Below are positions 16,129 to 24,198 of a stretch of DNA of 64,000 nucleotides, one piece after another. Source of the DNA: an uncultured Paracoccaceae bacterium (GTDB lineage Bacteria > Pseudomonadota > Alphaproteobacteria > Rhodobacterales > Rhodobacteraceae); NCBI GenBank assembly GCA_937927675.1, contig CALBSG010000158.1, positions 1-64,000 on the forward strand. Reading direction: 5' to 3'. Position 1 is the stretch's first letter, and each line of letters opens with the position of its first letter. The position numbers and the translations under genes were made by a program. The notes under the pieces were generated by a model, which saw nothing but the letters and a program-made list of their open reading frames with translations, made no database searches and was not told the DNA's origin.

Positions 16129-17145
16129 ATGATCCACAAAAATTGGCAGGAACTCATCAAGCCGCAGCAGCTGGTCGTGAAGGCTGGGGCAGACGCAAAT
16201 CGCGTCGCCACCGTCATCGCTGAACCGCTGGAGCGCGGCTTTGGTCTGACGCTGGGCAACGCGCTGCGTCGCGTACTGCTGTCGTCGCTGCAAGGTGCTG
16301 CGATCACCAGCGTGCAGATCGACAACGTCCTGCACGAGTTCTCCTCGGTCGCCGGTGTGCGTGAAGACGTCACCGACATCGTGCTGAACCTGAAAGGCGT
16401 TCGCCTGAAGATGGAAGTCGAAGGGCCGAAGCGCCTGTCGATCTCCGCCAAGGGCCCGGGCGTTGTCACTGCTGGTGACATCTCGGAAACCAACGGGATC
16501 GAGGTTCTGAACAAGGACCACGTGATTTGCCACCTTGACGATGGCGCCGACGTTTACATGGAACTGACGGTTTCGACCGGCAAGGGCTATGTCTCGGCTG
16601 ACAAAAACCGTCCGGAAGATGCCCCGATTGGCCTGATTCCGATCGACGCTATCTACTCGCCGGTCAAGAAAGTGTCTTACGAAGTGCAGCCGACCCGCGA
16701 AGGTCAGGTGCTGGACTATGACAAGCTGACCATGAAGATCGAGACCGATGGCTCGCTGACCCCTGATGATGCTGTGGCCTATGCCGCCCGCATTCTGCAG
16801 GACCAACTGGCGGTCTTCGTCAACTTCGACGAACCGGAATCGGCCAAGGCTGGCGAAGTGGACGCAGGGTTGGAGTTCAACCCGCTGCTGCTGAAGAAAG
16901 TCGACGAGCTGGAGCTTTCGGTGCGTTCGGCGAACTGCCTGAAGAACGACAACATTGTCTACATCGGCGATCTGATCCAGAAAACCGAAGCCGAGATGCT
17001 GCGCACCCCGAACTTCGGCCGCAAGTCCTTGAACGAAATCAAGGAAGTGCTGTCGGGCATGGGTCTGCACCTGGGCATGGAAGTCGAAGACTGGCCGCCG
17101 GAAAATATCGAAGATCTGGCGAAACGCTTCGAAGACCAGTTCTAA
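16129..17145 (+). CDS. rpoA: DNA-directed RNA polymerase subunit alpha
   Basis: Alpha subunit: the N-terminal domain dimerises and assembles RNA polymerase, the C-terminal domain binds UP elements and activators. 338 residues. The start MIHKNWQELIKPQ follows GGAGGCGAAAGC; an upstream in-frame ATG at 16060 would fall just after the hairpin and is not supported. The alpha-CTD helix-hairpin signature TPNFGRKSLNEIKEVL is present near residue 290. Confidence 0.98.
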   Translation: MIHKNWQELIKPQQLVVKAGADANRVATVIAEPLERGFGLTLGNALRRVLLSSLQGAAITSVQIDNVLHEFSSVAGVREDVTDIVLNLKGVRLKMEVEGPKRLSISAKGPGVVTAGDISETNGIEVLNKDHVICHLDDGADVYMELTVSTGKGYVSADKNRPEDAPIGLIPIDAIYSPVKKVSYEVQPTREGQVLDYDKLTMKIETDGSLTPDDAVAYAARILQDQLAVFVNFDEPESAKAGEVDAGLEFNPLLLKKVDELELSVRSANCLKNDNIVYIGDLIQKTEAEMLRTPNFGRKSLNEIKEVLSGMGLHLGMEVEDWPPENIEDLAKRFEDQF

Positions 17146-17277
17146 GAGCTTTGGGGGGCGTTCGCGCCCCCCGCAAATGCCCGGGATGCCGGGGAAAACA
17201 TGGGCAAATCCGCCCCAACGAAGCCGGATCAACGCAATCTGGCAACACAAAGCAAAACACGCGAATAGGAGATACCC

Positions 17278-17697
17278 ATGCGTCACTCGAATGGCTACCG
17301 CAAGCTGAACCGCACCCACGAACACCGCAAGGCGATGTTCGCGAACATGGCTGGTTCGCTGATTGAACACGAACAGATCAAGACCACCTTGCCGAAAGCC
17401 AAGGAACTGCGTCCGATCATCGAAAAGCTGATCACCTTGGCAAAGCGCGGCGATCTGCACGCTCGCCGTCAAGCTCATGCCCAGTTGAAGCAAGACATCC
17501 ACACCGAGCGCCTGTTCGCCATCCTTGGCCCGCGCTACGCGTCCCGTCAGGGCGGCTATGTCCGTATTCTGAAAGCTGGCTTCCGCTATGGCGACATGGC
17601 CCCGATGGCGATCATCGAGTTCGTTGATCGTGACCCGTCGGCCAAAGGCGCTGCGGACCACGCTCGCACCGCTGCTTTCGAAGCTTCGGAAGACTAA
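17278..17697 (+). CDS. rplQ: 50S ribosomal protein L17
   Basis: L17 is located near the tunnel exit on the 50S back. 139 residues with the universal start MRHSNGYRKLNRTHEHRKAM; the alpha-type C-terminal extension (AADHARTAAFEASED) is present. It starts 132 bases after rpoA behind AGGAGATACCC. It is the last gene of the ribosomal supercluster and is followed by an intrinsic terminator. Confidence 0.98.
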   Translation: MRHSNGYRKLNRTHEHRKAMFANMAGSLIEHEQIKTTLPKAKELRPIIEKLITLAKRGDLHARRQAHAQLKQDIHTERLFAILGPRYASRQGGYVRILKAGFRYGDMAPMAIIEFVDRDPSAKGAADHARTAAFEASED

Positions 17698-17722
17698 GAC
17701 TTTAACCGCAAGGTTCATGAAA

Positions 17723-17748
17723 GGCCCGCGCACTGCGCGGGTCTTTTT
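17723..17748 (+). terminator. intrinsic terminator after rplQ
   Basis: GGCCCGCGC (17723-17731), ACT loop, GCGCGGGTC (17735-17743), then TTTTT. It ends the alpha block before the quorum-sensing genes. Confidence 0.85.
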
Positions 17749-17875
17749 CATTTGGGCCAGCCCCTCCATTTTCAAACATGGTTAATAGGGGGTAGGTTAA
17801 GCCAGAAAGCACTGAAAACGACTTTTTTGAGACACGGCAATGTCTTGGGCGTGGCTATTGAAGTGAAATTTGAAT

Positions 17876-17892
17876 CAGTTCTGGTGCAACTG
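17876..17892. promoter_or_regulatory. possible lux-box-like dyad upstream of luxR
   Basis: CAGTT-N7-AACTG, a 17-base dyad 51 bases before the luxR start. Lux boxes are imperfect 18-20-base dyads with CTG/CAG-type half sites, so this is a candidate only. The rest of the 194-base gap after the rplQ terminator shows no gene. Confidence 0.25.
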
Positions 17893-17942
17893 CTGGTGGC
17901 ATTCTAAAGTTAGTTTAAGAATCGCAACCTGGCGAAAAAGAC

Positions 17943-18554
17943 ATGTCTGTTAAACTTGGTATGGATGTCGAACTGCATCAGTTGGCCCTGCTGGCCCCTG
18001 CCGGGTATTCGATTGGTTTGCACATCCGCTTTACCGCGCCTTTGTTCATGTTTCAGACCTATGATCCGGCTTGGCTCGACCATTACACGGAAAATGGCTA
18101 TGTTTTGCGCGATCCGATGGTGGCTTGGGGGTTCTCGACCACCGGTACCATCCGTTGGAGCGACTCGTCGCTTCCCGATCCCTTCGGCCTGTTCAAAAAG
18201 GCCGCCGAGCACGGTTTGACTTATGGCGCCACCATTGCCTGTGGCCCGATCAAGTCACGCACCATTGCTTCTTTCGCCCGATCTGACCGCGAGTATCTGG
18301 ACGCCGAGATCGCCGCCATTGCTGCCATTGTTGACAGGCTGCACGCGGCAACCGAGCCGCCGGAAGAACTGACCAAAGCTCAGATCGAGGCGCTCAAGTG
18401 CATTGCCGGGGGGGACCGGATCGCGGCGGCTGCGGCCAAATTGGGAATTTCGGAAAGCGCGCTGAAGGCGAGGATTACTTCGGCCCGCATCCGATTGATG
18501 GCCCGCACAACGGCCGAAGCGATCCAGCGGGCAAAGGATTATCGCCTGATGTAA
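17943..18554 (+). CDS. LuxR-family autoinducer-binding transcription regulator
   Basis: 203 residues. The N-terminal ~140 residues match the autoinducer-binding domain (QTYDPAWLDHYTENGYVLRDPMV, then W and GLTYGATIACGP). The C-terminus from ~145 is a LuxR-type helix-turn-helix: LTKAQIEALKCIAGGDRIAAAAAKLGISESALKARI. It would bind an acyl-homoserine lactone and control target promoters. The luxI-type synthase follows after 52 bases on the same strand, forming a cognate pair. Targets cannot be named from this window. Confidence 0.9.
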   Translation: MSVKLGMDVELHQLALLAPAGYSIGLHIRFTAPLFMFQTYDPAWLDHYTENGYVLRDPMVAWGFSTTGTIRWSDSSLPDPFGLFKKAAEHGLTYGATIACGPIKSRTIASFARSDREYLDAEIAAIAAIVDRLHAATEPPEELTKAQIEALKCIAGGDRIAAAAAKLGISESALKARITSARIRLMARTTAEAIQRAKDYRLM

Positions 18555-18606
18555 TCAAAACCCCTCCTGCAAGGTTCGACTGCCATCCAACCTCAAAGGA
18601 GCTGCC

Positions 18607-19197
18607 ATGCTTACCACCACTCTTTCTTTTGCCAATTTGCACAACCATGGCGAGTTATTTGCCAACATGCTTCGCGCTAGGCGCGAATTGTTCATCGTTC
18701 ACAACAAATGGAATCTGCCCGAGGCCATGGGCATGGAATACGATCAATACGACACGCCGGCGTCGCGCTGGGTCGTGGTGCATGATGACGAGGGCAAGGT
18801 TCTGGCGGGCAATCGTCTGACGCCAACCACCACCCGCTGCGGCATCTACAGCTACATGATCCGGGACGCGCAACGGCAACTTCTGGATACGATCCCGTCT
18901 AACCTTCTGCATGACGAGGCACCGGTGGTGGATCACATCTGGGAAAGCTCGCGGCTGTTTGTCAGCCACGATGTGCCCTCGTCGATCCGCCGTCGGGTCC
19001 ATGCGCAGTTGATCGCGCAGTTGGGCGAAACCGTCCGCGGGTTGGGGGCGACGCATTGCCTGACGCTTCTCGCCGCGACCTGGCCCCGGTGGGCCGACCG
19101 CGTGGGGGTCAAGATGAAGGCGATGGGCCCGGTGATGGAAATCGACGGTATCGACAATCAGGTTGTGATGATGGACTTCAGCCAGACCGTCCATTGA
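18607..19197 (+). CDS. acyl-homoserine-lactone synthase (LuxI family)
   Basis: Makes N-acyl-homoserine lactone signals from S-adenosylmethionine and acyl-ACP. 196 residues. The invariant LuxI residues are visible: Arg25/26, Phe29 and Trp35 (RRELFIVHNKW), Asp46 and Asp49 (EYDQYD), Arg70 (GNRLTPT), and Glu113 with Arg116 (IWESSRL). The start follows AAAGGAGCTGCC. It pairs with the upstream regulator; chain length of the signal is not predictable by eye. Confidence 0.92.
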   Translation: MLTTTLSFANLHNHGELFANMLRARRELFIVHNKWNLPEAMGMEYDQYDTPASRWVVVHDDEGKVLAGNRLTPTTTRCGIYSYMIRDAQRQLLDTIPSNLLHDEAPVVDHIWESSRLFVSHDVPSSIRRRVHAQLIAQLGETVRGLGATHCLTLLAATWPRWADRVGVKMKAMGPVMEIDGIDNQVVMMDFSQTVH

Positions 19198-19242
19198 CGC
19201 CAGGGCTTTCGCGCGACCGCGTGGCGGCGTAGTCTGGGCGGC

Positions 19243-20553
19243 ATGGCTGATCTGTTTGATACCGCTGCCGCCCCTGCTGCGCCTGCTGGGCCGCGCCCTT
19301 TGGCCGACCGCTTGCGGCCGCGCAGCCTGTCCGAGGTGATCGGGCAGGCGCATGTGCTTGGCCCCGAGGGGCCCTTGGGCGCTATGCTTGCCGCGCGCTC
19401 GCTGTCCTCGCTTGTCCTTTGGGGGCCGCCGGGGGTGGGCAAGACCACCATCGCCCGGCTTCTTGCCGCGGAAACCGATCTGGCCTTCGTGCAAATTTCG
19501 GCGATCTTTACCGGGGTTCCTGACCTGCGCAAAGTGTTCGAAACGGCGAAGATCCGCCGTGCGAACGGGCAAGGCACGTTGTTGTTCGTTGATGAAATCC
19601 ATCGCTTCAACAAGGCCCAGCAGGATGGCTTCCTGCCCTATATGGAGGATGGCACCATCCTTCTGGTCGGTGCCACCACGGAAAACCCGTCATTCGAGCT
19701 GAACGCAGCTCTGCTCAGCCGCGCGCAGGTCATCGTCTTGGAACGGCTGTCTTTGGCCGATCTCGAACGTCTGACCCAGCGTGCCGAAAAAGAGCTTGGT
19801 CGTGCGTTGCCCCTGACAGGTGACGCCCGCGAGGCGCTGATCGAAATGGCAGACGGCGATGGCCGGGCGTGCCTTAACCTGATCGAGCAGGTCGCTGCGT
19901 GGAAAACCGATCATGCCTTGAACCGTGACGAGCTGTCCCGCCGCCTGATGCGCCGGGCTGCCAAATACGACAAGTCGGGCGAAGAACATTACAACCTTAT
20001 CAGTGCCTTGCATAAATCCGTGCGCGGCTCAGACCCCGATGCGGCGCTTTATTGGTATGCCCGCATGTTGGAGGGCGGCGAAGACCCCCGCTTTCTTGCC
20101 CGCCGCCTGACGCGCATGGCGGTCGAGGACATCGGTCTGGCTGACCCGCAGGCGCAGGCCGTCTGCATCGACAGTTGGCAAACTTATGAACGGCTGGGCA
20201 GCCCCGAAGGCGAACTCGCGCTGGCCAATGCGGTGGTCTATCTTGCCCTCGCGCCGAAATCGAACGGCGTCTACACCGCCTATAAATCGGCCCGCGCCGC
20301 TGCGCGCGAGACCGGCAGCCTTATGCCGCCGCGTCAAATCCTGAACGCCCCGACGCGGTTAATGAAGGACATCGGCTATGGAGCGGGCTATGCCTATGAC
20401 CACGATGCCGAGGATGGCTTTTCCGGCCAGAACTACTTCCCCGATGGCATGAAGCGCCCGGTCTTCTATGCCCCGCCCGAACGTGGTTTTGAACGCGAGT
20501 TGAAAAAGCGCATCGACTACTTTTCAAAACTGCGGGCCAAGCGCGAAAGCTGA
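19243..20553 (+). CDS. rarA: replication-associated recombination protein RarA (MgsA)
   Basis: AAA+ ATPase of the clamp-loader family acting at stalled replication forks. 436 residues. Walker A GPPGVGKTT at 61-69, Walker B FVDEIHRFNKAQQDG, sensor GATTENPSFELNAALLSR, and a C-terminal tetramerisation region ending KKRIDYFSKLRAKRES. It starts 45 bases after the luxI-type gene; shared transcription is possible but the function is unrelated. Confidence 0.95.
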   Translation: MADLFDTAAAPAAPAGPRPLADRLRPRSLSEVIGQAHVLGPEGPLGAMLAARSLSSLVLWGPPGVGKTTIARLLAAETDLAFVQISAIFTGVPDLRKVFETAKIRRANGQGTLLFVDEIHRFNKAQQDGFLPYMEDGTILLVGATTENPSFELNAALLSRAQVIVLERLSLADLERLTQRAEKELGRALPLTGDAREALIEMADGDGRACLNLIEQVAAWKTDHALNRDELSRRLMRRAAKYDKSGEEHYNLISALHKSVRGSDPDAALYWYARMLEGGEDPRFLARRLTRMAVEDIGLADPQAQAVCIDSWQTYERLGSPEGELALANAVVYLALAPKSNGVYTAYKSARAAARETGSLMPPRQILNAPTRLMKDIGYGAGYAYDHDAEDGFSGQNYFPDGMKRPVFYAPPERGFERELKKRIDYFSKLRAKRES

Positions 20554-20559
20554 CCCGTA

Positions 20560-20648
20560 GCCTTTATCTTGGTGAAAATATCCCCGCCGGAGGCCTCTGC
20601 GGGATTTCTCGGACGCTCCGCTGGGGATATTTTCACCAAGATAAAGGC
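20560..20648. repeat. long extragenic palindrome with 26-bp arms
   Basis: Perfect inverted repeat: arm 20560-20585 begins GCCTTTATCTTGGTG and ends AAATATCCCC; arm 20623-20648 is its exact reverse complement; 37-base loop. It is related to the palindrome at 37344-37425 and to a half element after 7395, so it belongs to a dispersed REP-like family. It lies between rarA and crcB and could act as a bidirectional RNA hairpin. Confidence 0.85.
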
Positions 20649-20716
20649 AAAGACCCTGCGCCGCGCTGCGACGCGTGGCGGTTGACAAATGCTGCGGGCA
20701 CGCCCAAGGAACCGCC

Positions 20717-21070
20717 ATGTTCTGGACAGGTCTTCAAGTTGCTTTGGGTGGGGCCGCAGGCTCTGTCCTGCGTTATCTGGCCGTGGCCGCCTTTGGTGGG
20801 CCGTGGGCGGTGGCGGCTGTCAATGTTATGGGCAGCTTTGCCATGGGTATGTTGTTTGTGATCCTGTCGAGCCGAACCCAGCTTTCGCCGCTGTTGATGA
20901 CGGGCGTCTTGGGCGGCTTTACGACATTCTCGGCCTTTTCGCTGGATGCCCTTCGGCTCTGGCAATCCGGGCAGACCTTGCAGGCGGGGCTATATGTTGC
21001 CGTCTCGGTCGGCCTTTCCCTTTTCGCCGTCGCCTTTGGCGCGGCCCTTGCCAAAGGAGTGCTGGCATGA
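20717..21070 (+). CDS. crcB: fluoride ion exporter CrcB/Fluc
   Basis: Small four-helix membrane protein forming a fluoride channel as a dual-topology dimer. 117 residues. Hallmarks: GSVLRYLAV near residue 15, NVMGSFAMG, and GGFTTFSAFSLD at about 70-81. The start ATGTTCTGG follows CAAGGA at 20705-20710. Its stop overlaps the next start (ATGA). No fluoride riboswitch was recognised upstream. Confidence 0.93.
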   Translation: MFWTGLQVALGGAAGSVLRYLAVAAFGGPWAVAAVNVMGSFAMGMLFVILSSRTQLSPLLMTGVLGGFTTFSAFSLDALRLWQSGQTLQAGLYVAVSVGLSLFAVAFGAALAKGVLA

Positions 21071-22113
21071 GCGGCGTGAAACTTTTGACCGTGTCGGCGG
21101 ACGAGGGCGAACAGCGTCTGGACAAATGGTTCAAGCGCCGGTTCCCGCAGATCAGCCAAGGCCATGTCGAAAAGATGTGCCGCACTGGGCAGATCCGTAT
21201 CGATTCTGCGCGGGCGAAGGCGTCGGACCGGGTGGCCCCCGGTATGGTCATTCGCGTGCCGCCTTTGCCGGATGCTGAAGCGCCCAGCCGTCCGCTTGAA
21301 GGGCGCGTCAGCGCATCCGACACCAAGATGATTCAGGATGCGGTGCTGTGGAAGGATGAGCATATCATCATCCTGAACAAGCCCGCAGGTCTGCCCAGCC
21401 AAGGCGGTTCGGGGCAGGGGGATCGTCATGTCGATGGCCTGACCGAGGCCTTGAAATTCGGTTACAAGGATCGTCCCAAGCTGGTGCATCGGCTGGACAA
21501 GGACACCTCGGGCGTCTTGATGCTGGCCCGTACCGACCGGGTGGCGCGGGCGCTTTCAGAGGCTTTGCGCAATCATCACACGCGCAAGATTTACTGGGCG
21601 CTGGTTGCCGGTGTGCCGAACCCGCGTCAGGGCAGCATCAAATATGGTTTGATGAAGGCCCCCGGTCACGGCCGCGGCGGTGAGGGTGAAAAGATGCAAT
21701 GCGTCCACCCTGCAAAAATGGGCGATTACCCGGATGCCAAGCGCGCCCATACCGATTTCTTCACGCTGTGGTTCCTTGGCACCCGACTGTCGTGGATGGC
21801 GCTGGAACCGATCACCGGGCGCACCCATCAGTTGCGCGCCCATATGGCAGAGCTTGGTCATCCGATCATTGGCGATGGCAAATATGGCGGCTCGTCCACC
21901 GAAAACATGGGGGATGGCTGGGGCGCAGGTCTGGGCGGCGAGATCAGCCGCAAGCTGCACCTGCATGCCCGCAGCCTGACCATTCAGCACCCGATCACCA
22001 AAGAAACTATGACCTTCACCGCCCCCTTGCCCGAGCATATGGCCAAGACTTGGAAGCTCTTGGACTGGCGGGAGAAGGACATTCCTGCAGACCCGTTTGA
22101 GGCCCGCAGATGA
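21067..22113 (+). CDS. RluA-family 23S rRNA pseudouridine synthase (RluC-like)
   Basis: Isomerises uridines in 23S rRNA. 348 residues: an S4-like RNA-binding domain at ~10-70 (EQRLDKWFKRRFPQISQGHVEKM) and the catalytic domain with HRLDKDTSGVLMLART, whose aspartate is the nucleophile. GRTHQLRAHMAELGHPIIGD is also typical. It overlaps crcB by four bases and the ATP12-type gene by four, so the three form one operon. RluC is the best guess; RluD-like assignment is less likely. Confidence 0.9.
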   Translation: MSGVKLLTVSADEGEQRLDKWFKRRFPQISQGHVEKMCRTGQIRIDSARAKASDRVAPGMVIRVPPLPDAEAPSRPLEGRVSASDTKMIQDAVLWKDEHIIILNKPAGLPSQGGSGQGDRHVDGLTEALKFGYKDRPKLVHRLDKDTSGVLMLARTDRVARALSEALRNHHTRKIYWALVAGVPNPRQGSIKYGLMKAPGHGRGGEGEKMQCVHPAKMGDYPDAKRAHTDFFTLWFLGTRLSWMALEPITGRTHQLRAHMAELGHPIIGDGKYGGSSTENMGDGWGAGLGGEISRKLHLHARSLTIQHPITKETMTFTAPLPEHMAKTWKLLDWREKDIPADPFEARR

Positions 22114-22817
22114 GCGGCTGGACGGCGAAGCGGTTCTGGAAGGCGGCCAGCGCTGAGCCTTGCGACGGCGGCTACACCGTGCGGCTGGATGGGCGGGCAG
22201 TGAAAACGCCGGCTAAGGCTGCGGTGGTGGTGCCGACGCTTGCGCTTGCACAGGCTGCGGCGGCGGAATGGGATGCCCAACAGGGGGCCGTCAAGCCTGA
22301 GACCATGCCGGTGACGCGGGCCATCAACTCGGCCATCGACAAGCTGTCGGTGCAGTTTGACGAGGTTGTCGGCTTGTTGGCGGCCTATGGGGCCAGCGAT
22401 CTTTTGTGTTATCGCGCCGTCGGGCCAGAGGGCCTCGTAGCCCGGCAAGTGGCCGGCTGGGATCCGCTTCTCGAGTGGTCGGCTGCAGAGCTTGGCGCGC
22501 CGCTGGTCACCACGGCCGGGGTTGTTCACATTGACCAACCGCCGGGCAGCATCGCCCGCCTGCACGCCCTGACCGCCGGTTTTGATGCATTCCGGCTCGC
22601 CGCCTTTCATGACCTTGTGGCAATTTCCGGTTCGCTGATCCTTGGCCTTGCCGTCACCCACGGTCGGCTTACCCCGGATGAGGCCTTTGGTCTGAGCCGA
22701 ATCGATGAGGCTTGGCAGATCGAAATCTGGGGTGAGGACGAGGAAGCCGCACTTCTGGAAGCGGCCCGTCATCAGGCCTTTCACGAGGCTGCCCGATTCT
22801 ACGGATTGTGCGGGTAA
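22110..22817 (+). CDS. ATP12-family F1-ATPase assembly chaperone
   Basis: 235 residues of the ATP12 family, which in mitochondria helps assemble the F1 alpha subunit; alphaproteobacteria share the gene. Features: RFWKAASAEPCDGGYTVRLDGRAVKTPAK at the start and the tryptophan-rich GWDPLLEWSAAELGAPL. It overlaps the pseudouridine synthase gene by ATGA. The bacterial role is inferred from the family. Confidence 0.9.
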   Translation: MSGWTAKRFWKAASAEPCDGGYTVRLDGRAVKTPAKAAVVVPTLALAQAAAAEWDAQQGAVKPETMPVTRAINSAIDKLSVQFDEVVGLLAAYGASDLLCYRAVGPEGLVARQVAGWDPLLEWSAAELGAPLVTTAGVVHIDQPPGSIARLHALTAGFDAFRLAAFHDLVAISGSLILGLAVTHGRLTPDEAFGLSRIDEAWQIEIWGEDEEAALLEAARHQAFHEAARFYGLCG

Positions 22818-23050
22818 CAATCTTGCGCGATTTGCAGTGCCGATTTTCGGCATTGTGCGCGATACAATGGTCAAAACGCGCTTTACCTAGCGACACGCTG
22901 GTTTGGTGGATGTTTTTCTTGACCTTTCCCAAGCCGTTATCCGATGATCCCCGACACTGGTAGCGCAAGCACCACACCAAATCTCGCACTCGCGCAAAGC
23001 GGGGCGTCTGAACCCTGCCTTATCGGGCAGTTCCACAGGAAGAGGTAAGA

Positions 23051-24067
23051 ATGAAAAGATCCATGTTCCTCGGCACGCTCGCGGCCAGCACCGTTCTGGC
23101 TGGCGCGGCCTTTGGCGGCACGCTTGACGATGTGAAAGCACGCGGCGAACTGCTGTGTGGGGCCAATTCTGGTCTGACCGGCTTTGCGGCCCCTGACGCC
23201 AATGGCGAATATCAGGGCTTTGACGCCTCGCTGTGCAAGGCTATTGCCGCTGCCGTTCTGGGCGATGCCAGCAAGGTGAAATTCGTCCCGCTGTCGAGCG
23301 AAGTGCGCTTTACCGCGCTGGCCTCGGGTGAAGTGGATGTGCTGATCCGCAACTCGACCTTCACCTTCTCGCGCGATTCTGACCTCAAGCTCGATTTCCC
23401 GGTCATCAACTACTATGATGGTCAGGGCTTCATGGTGAAGAAAGACCTCGGTGTGTCTTCTGCCAAGGAACTGGATGGGGCGACCGTCTGTATCCAGACC
23501 GGCACCACGACCGAGTTGAACCTTGCTGACTTCTTCAAGGCCAACAACATCACCTATACCCCGGTGACCGTGCAGGACGACTCCGAAGCACAGCGCAACT
23601 ACCTTGCCGGGTCGTGCGACGCCTTTACGACCGATGCTTCGGGCCTTGCGGCTGTGCGTTCGGCATTCCCGGATCCGGAAAACCACATCATCCTGCCGGA
23701 AATCATTTCGAAAGAGCCGCTTGGGCCGGCCGTGCGCCATGGCGACAACGCTTGGGGCGACGTGGTGCGCTGGACCTTCAACGCGCTGTTGATCGCGGAA
23801 GAAAAGGGCATCACCAAGGCCAATCTGGCTGAAGTCGAAGCCTCCTCGACCGACCCGGAAGTGCGTCGTCTGCTCGGCCTTGAAGGCGACATGGGCGTGA
23901 TGCTGGGTCTGGACAACGCCGCCTTCAAGAACGCGATCCTTGCCAACGGCAACTATGGCGAAATCTTCGAAGCGTCGATCGGCACCTCGACCCCGATCGG
24001 TCTGGCGCGCGGGTTGAACGCGCTTTGGACCCAAGGCGGCCTGCAATACGCGGCTCCCTTCCGGTGA
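23051..24067 (+). CDS. bztA: amino-acid ABC transporter periplasmic binding protein (BztA/AapJ-like)
   Basis: Periplasmic receptor for the polar amino acid transporter (in Rhodobacter capsulatus Bzt takes up Glu, Gln, Asp and Asn). 338 residues with a Sec signal peptide MKRSMFLGTLAASTVLAGAA-FGG. The mature part starts TLDDVKARGELLCGAN. Binding-protein family motifs: GFDASLCKAIAAAVLGD and DVLIRNSTFTFSRD. A hairpin after the gene probably raises its expression over the membrane subunits. Confidence 0.93.
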   Translation: MKRSMFLGTLAASTVLAGAAFGGTLDDVKARGELLCGANSGLTGFAAPDANGEYQGFDASLCKAIAAAVLGDASKVKFVPLSSEVRFTALASGEVDVLIRNSTFTFSRDSDLKLDFPVINYYDGQGFMVKKDLGVSSAKELDGATVCIQTGTTTELNLADFFKANNITYTPVTVQDDSEAQRNYLAGSCDAFTTDASGLAAVRSAFPDPENHIILPEIISKEPLGPAVRHGDNAWGDVVRWTFNALLIAEEKGITKANLAEVEASSTDPEVRRLLGLEGDMGVMLGLDNAAFKNAILANGNYGEIFEASIGTSTPIGLARGLNALWTQGGLQYAAPFR

Positions 24068-24077
24068 TCCATCAACT

Positions 24078-24104
24078 GGGCGCATCCTGTACCGGGGTGC
24101 GCCC
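24078..24104 (+). other. stem-loop between the binding-protein gene and first permease gene
   Basis: GGGCGCATCC (24078-24087), loop TGTACCG, GGGTGCGCCC (24095-24104), followed by GTTTCGC. The 10-bp stem has one U.G pair. Such hairpins after periplasmic binding-protein genes commonly protect the upstream mRNA or cause partial termination. Confidence 0.6.
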
Positions 24105-24198
24105 GTTTCGCTAGAAGACCAAATGACGCCAGAACCAGCAGGCAATGCCTGCACGAAGCCGCAACTCAAGACGGTAAGGCTCGGCACAGGGGGAAATC

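Noticed and set aside
16090..17775. 561-codon minus-strand frame opposite rpoA and rplQ
   Set aside because: Shadow frame over conserved genes and across a terminator.
20649..20716. Fluoride riboswitch before crcB
   Set aside because: The conserved riboswitch pattern is not present; only the palindrome and a ribosome binding site are seen.
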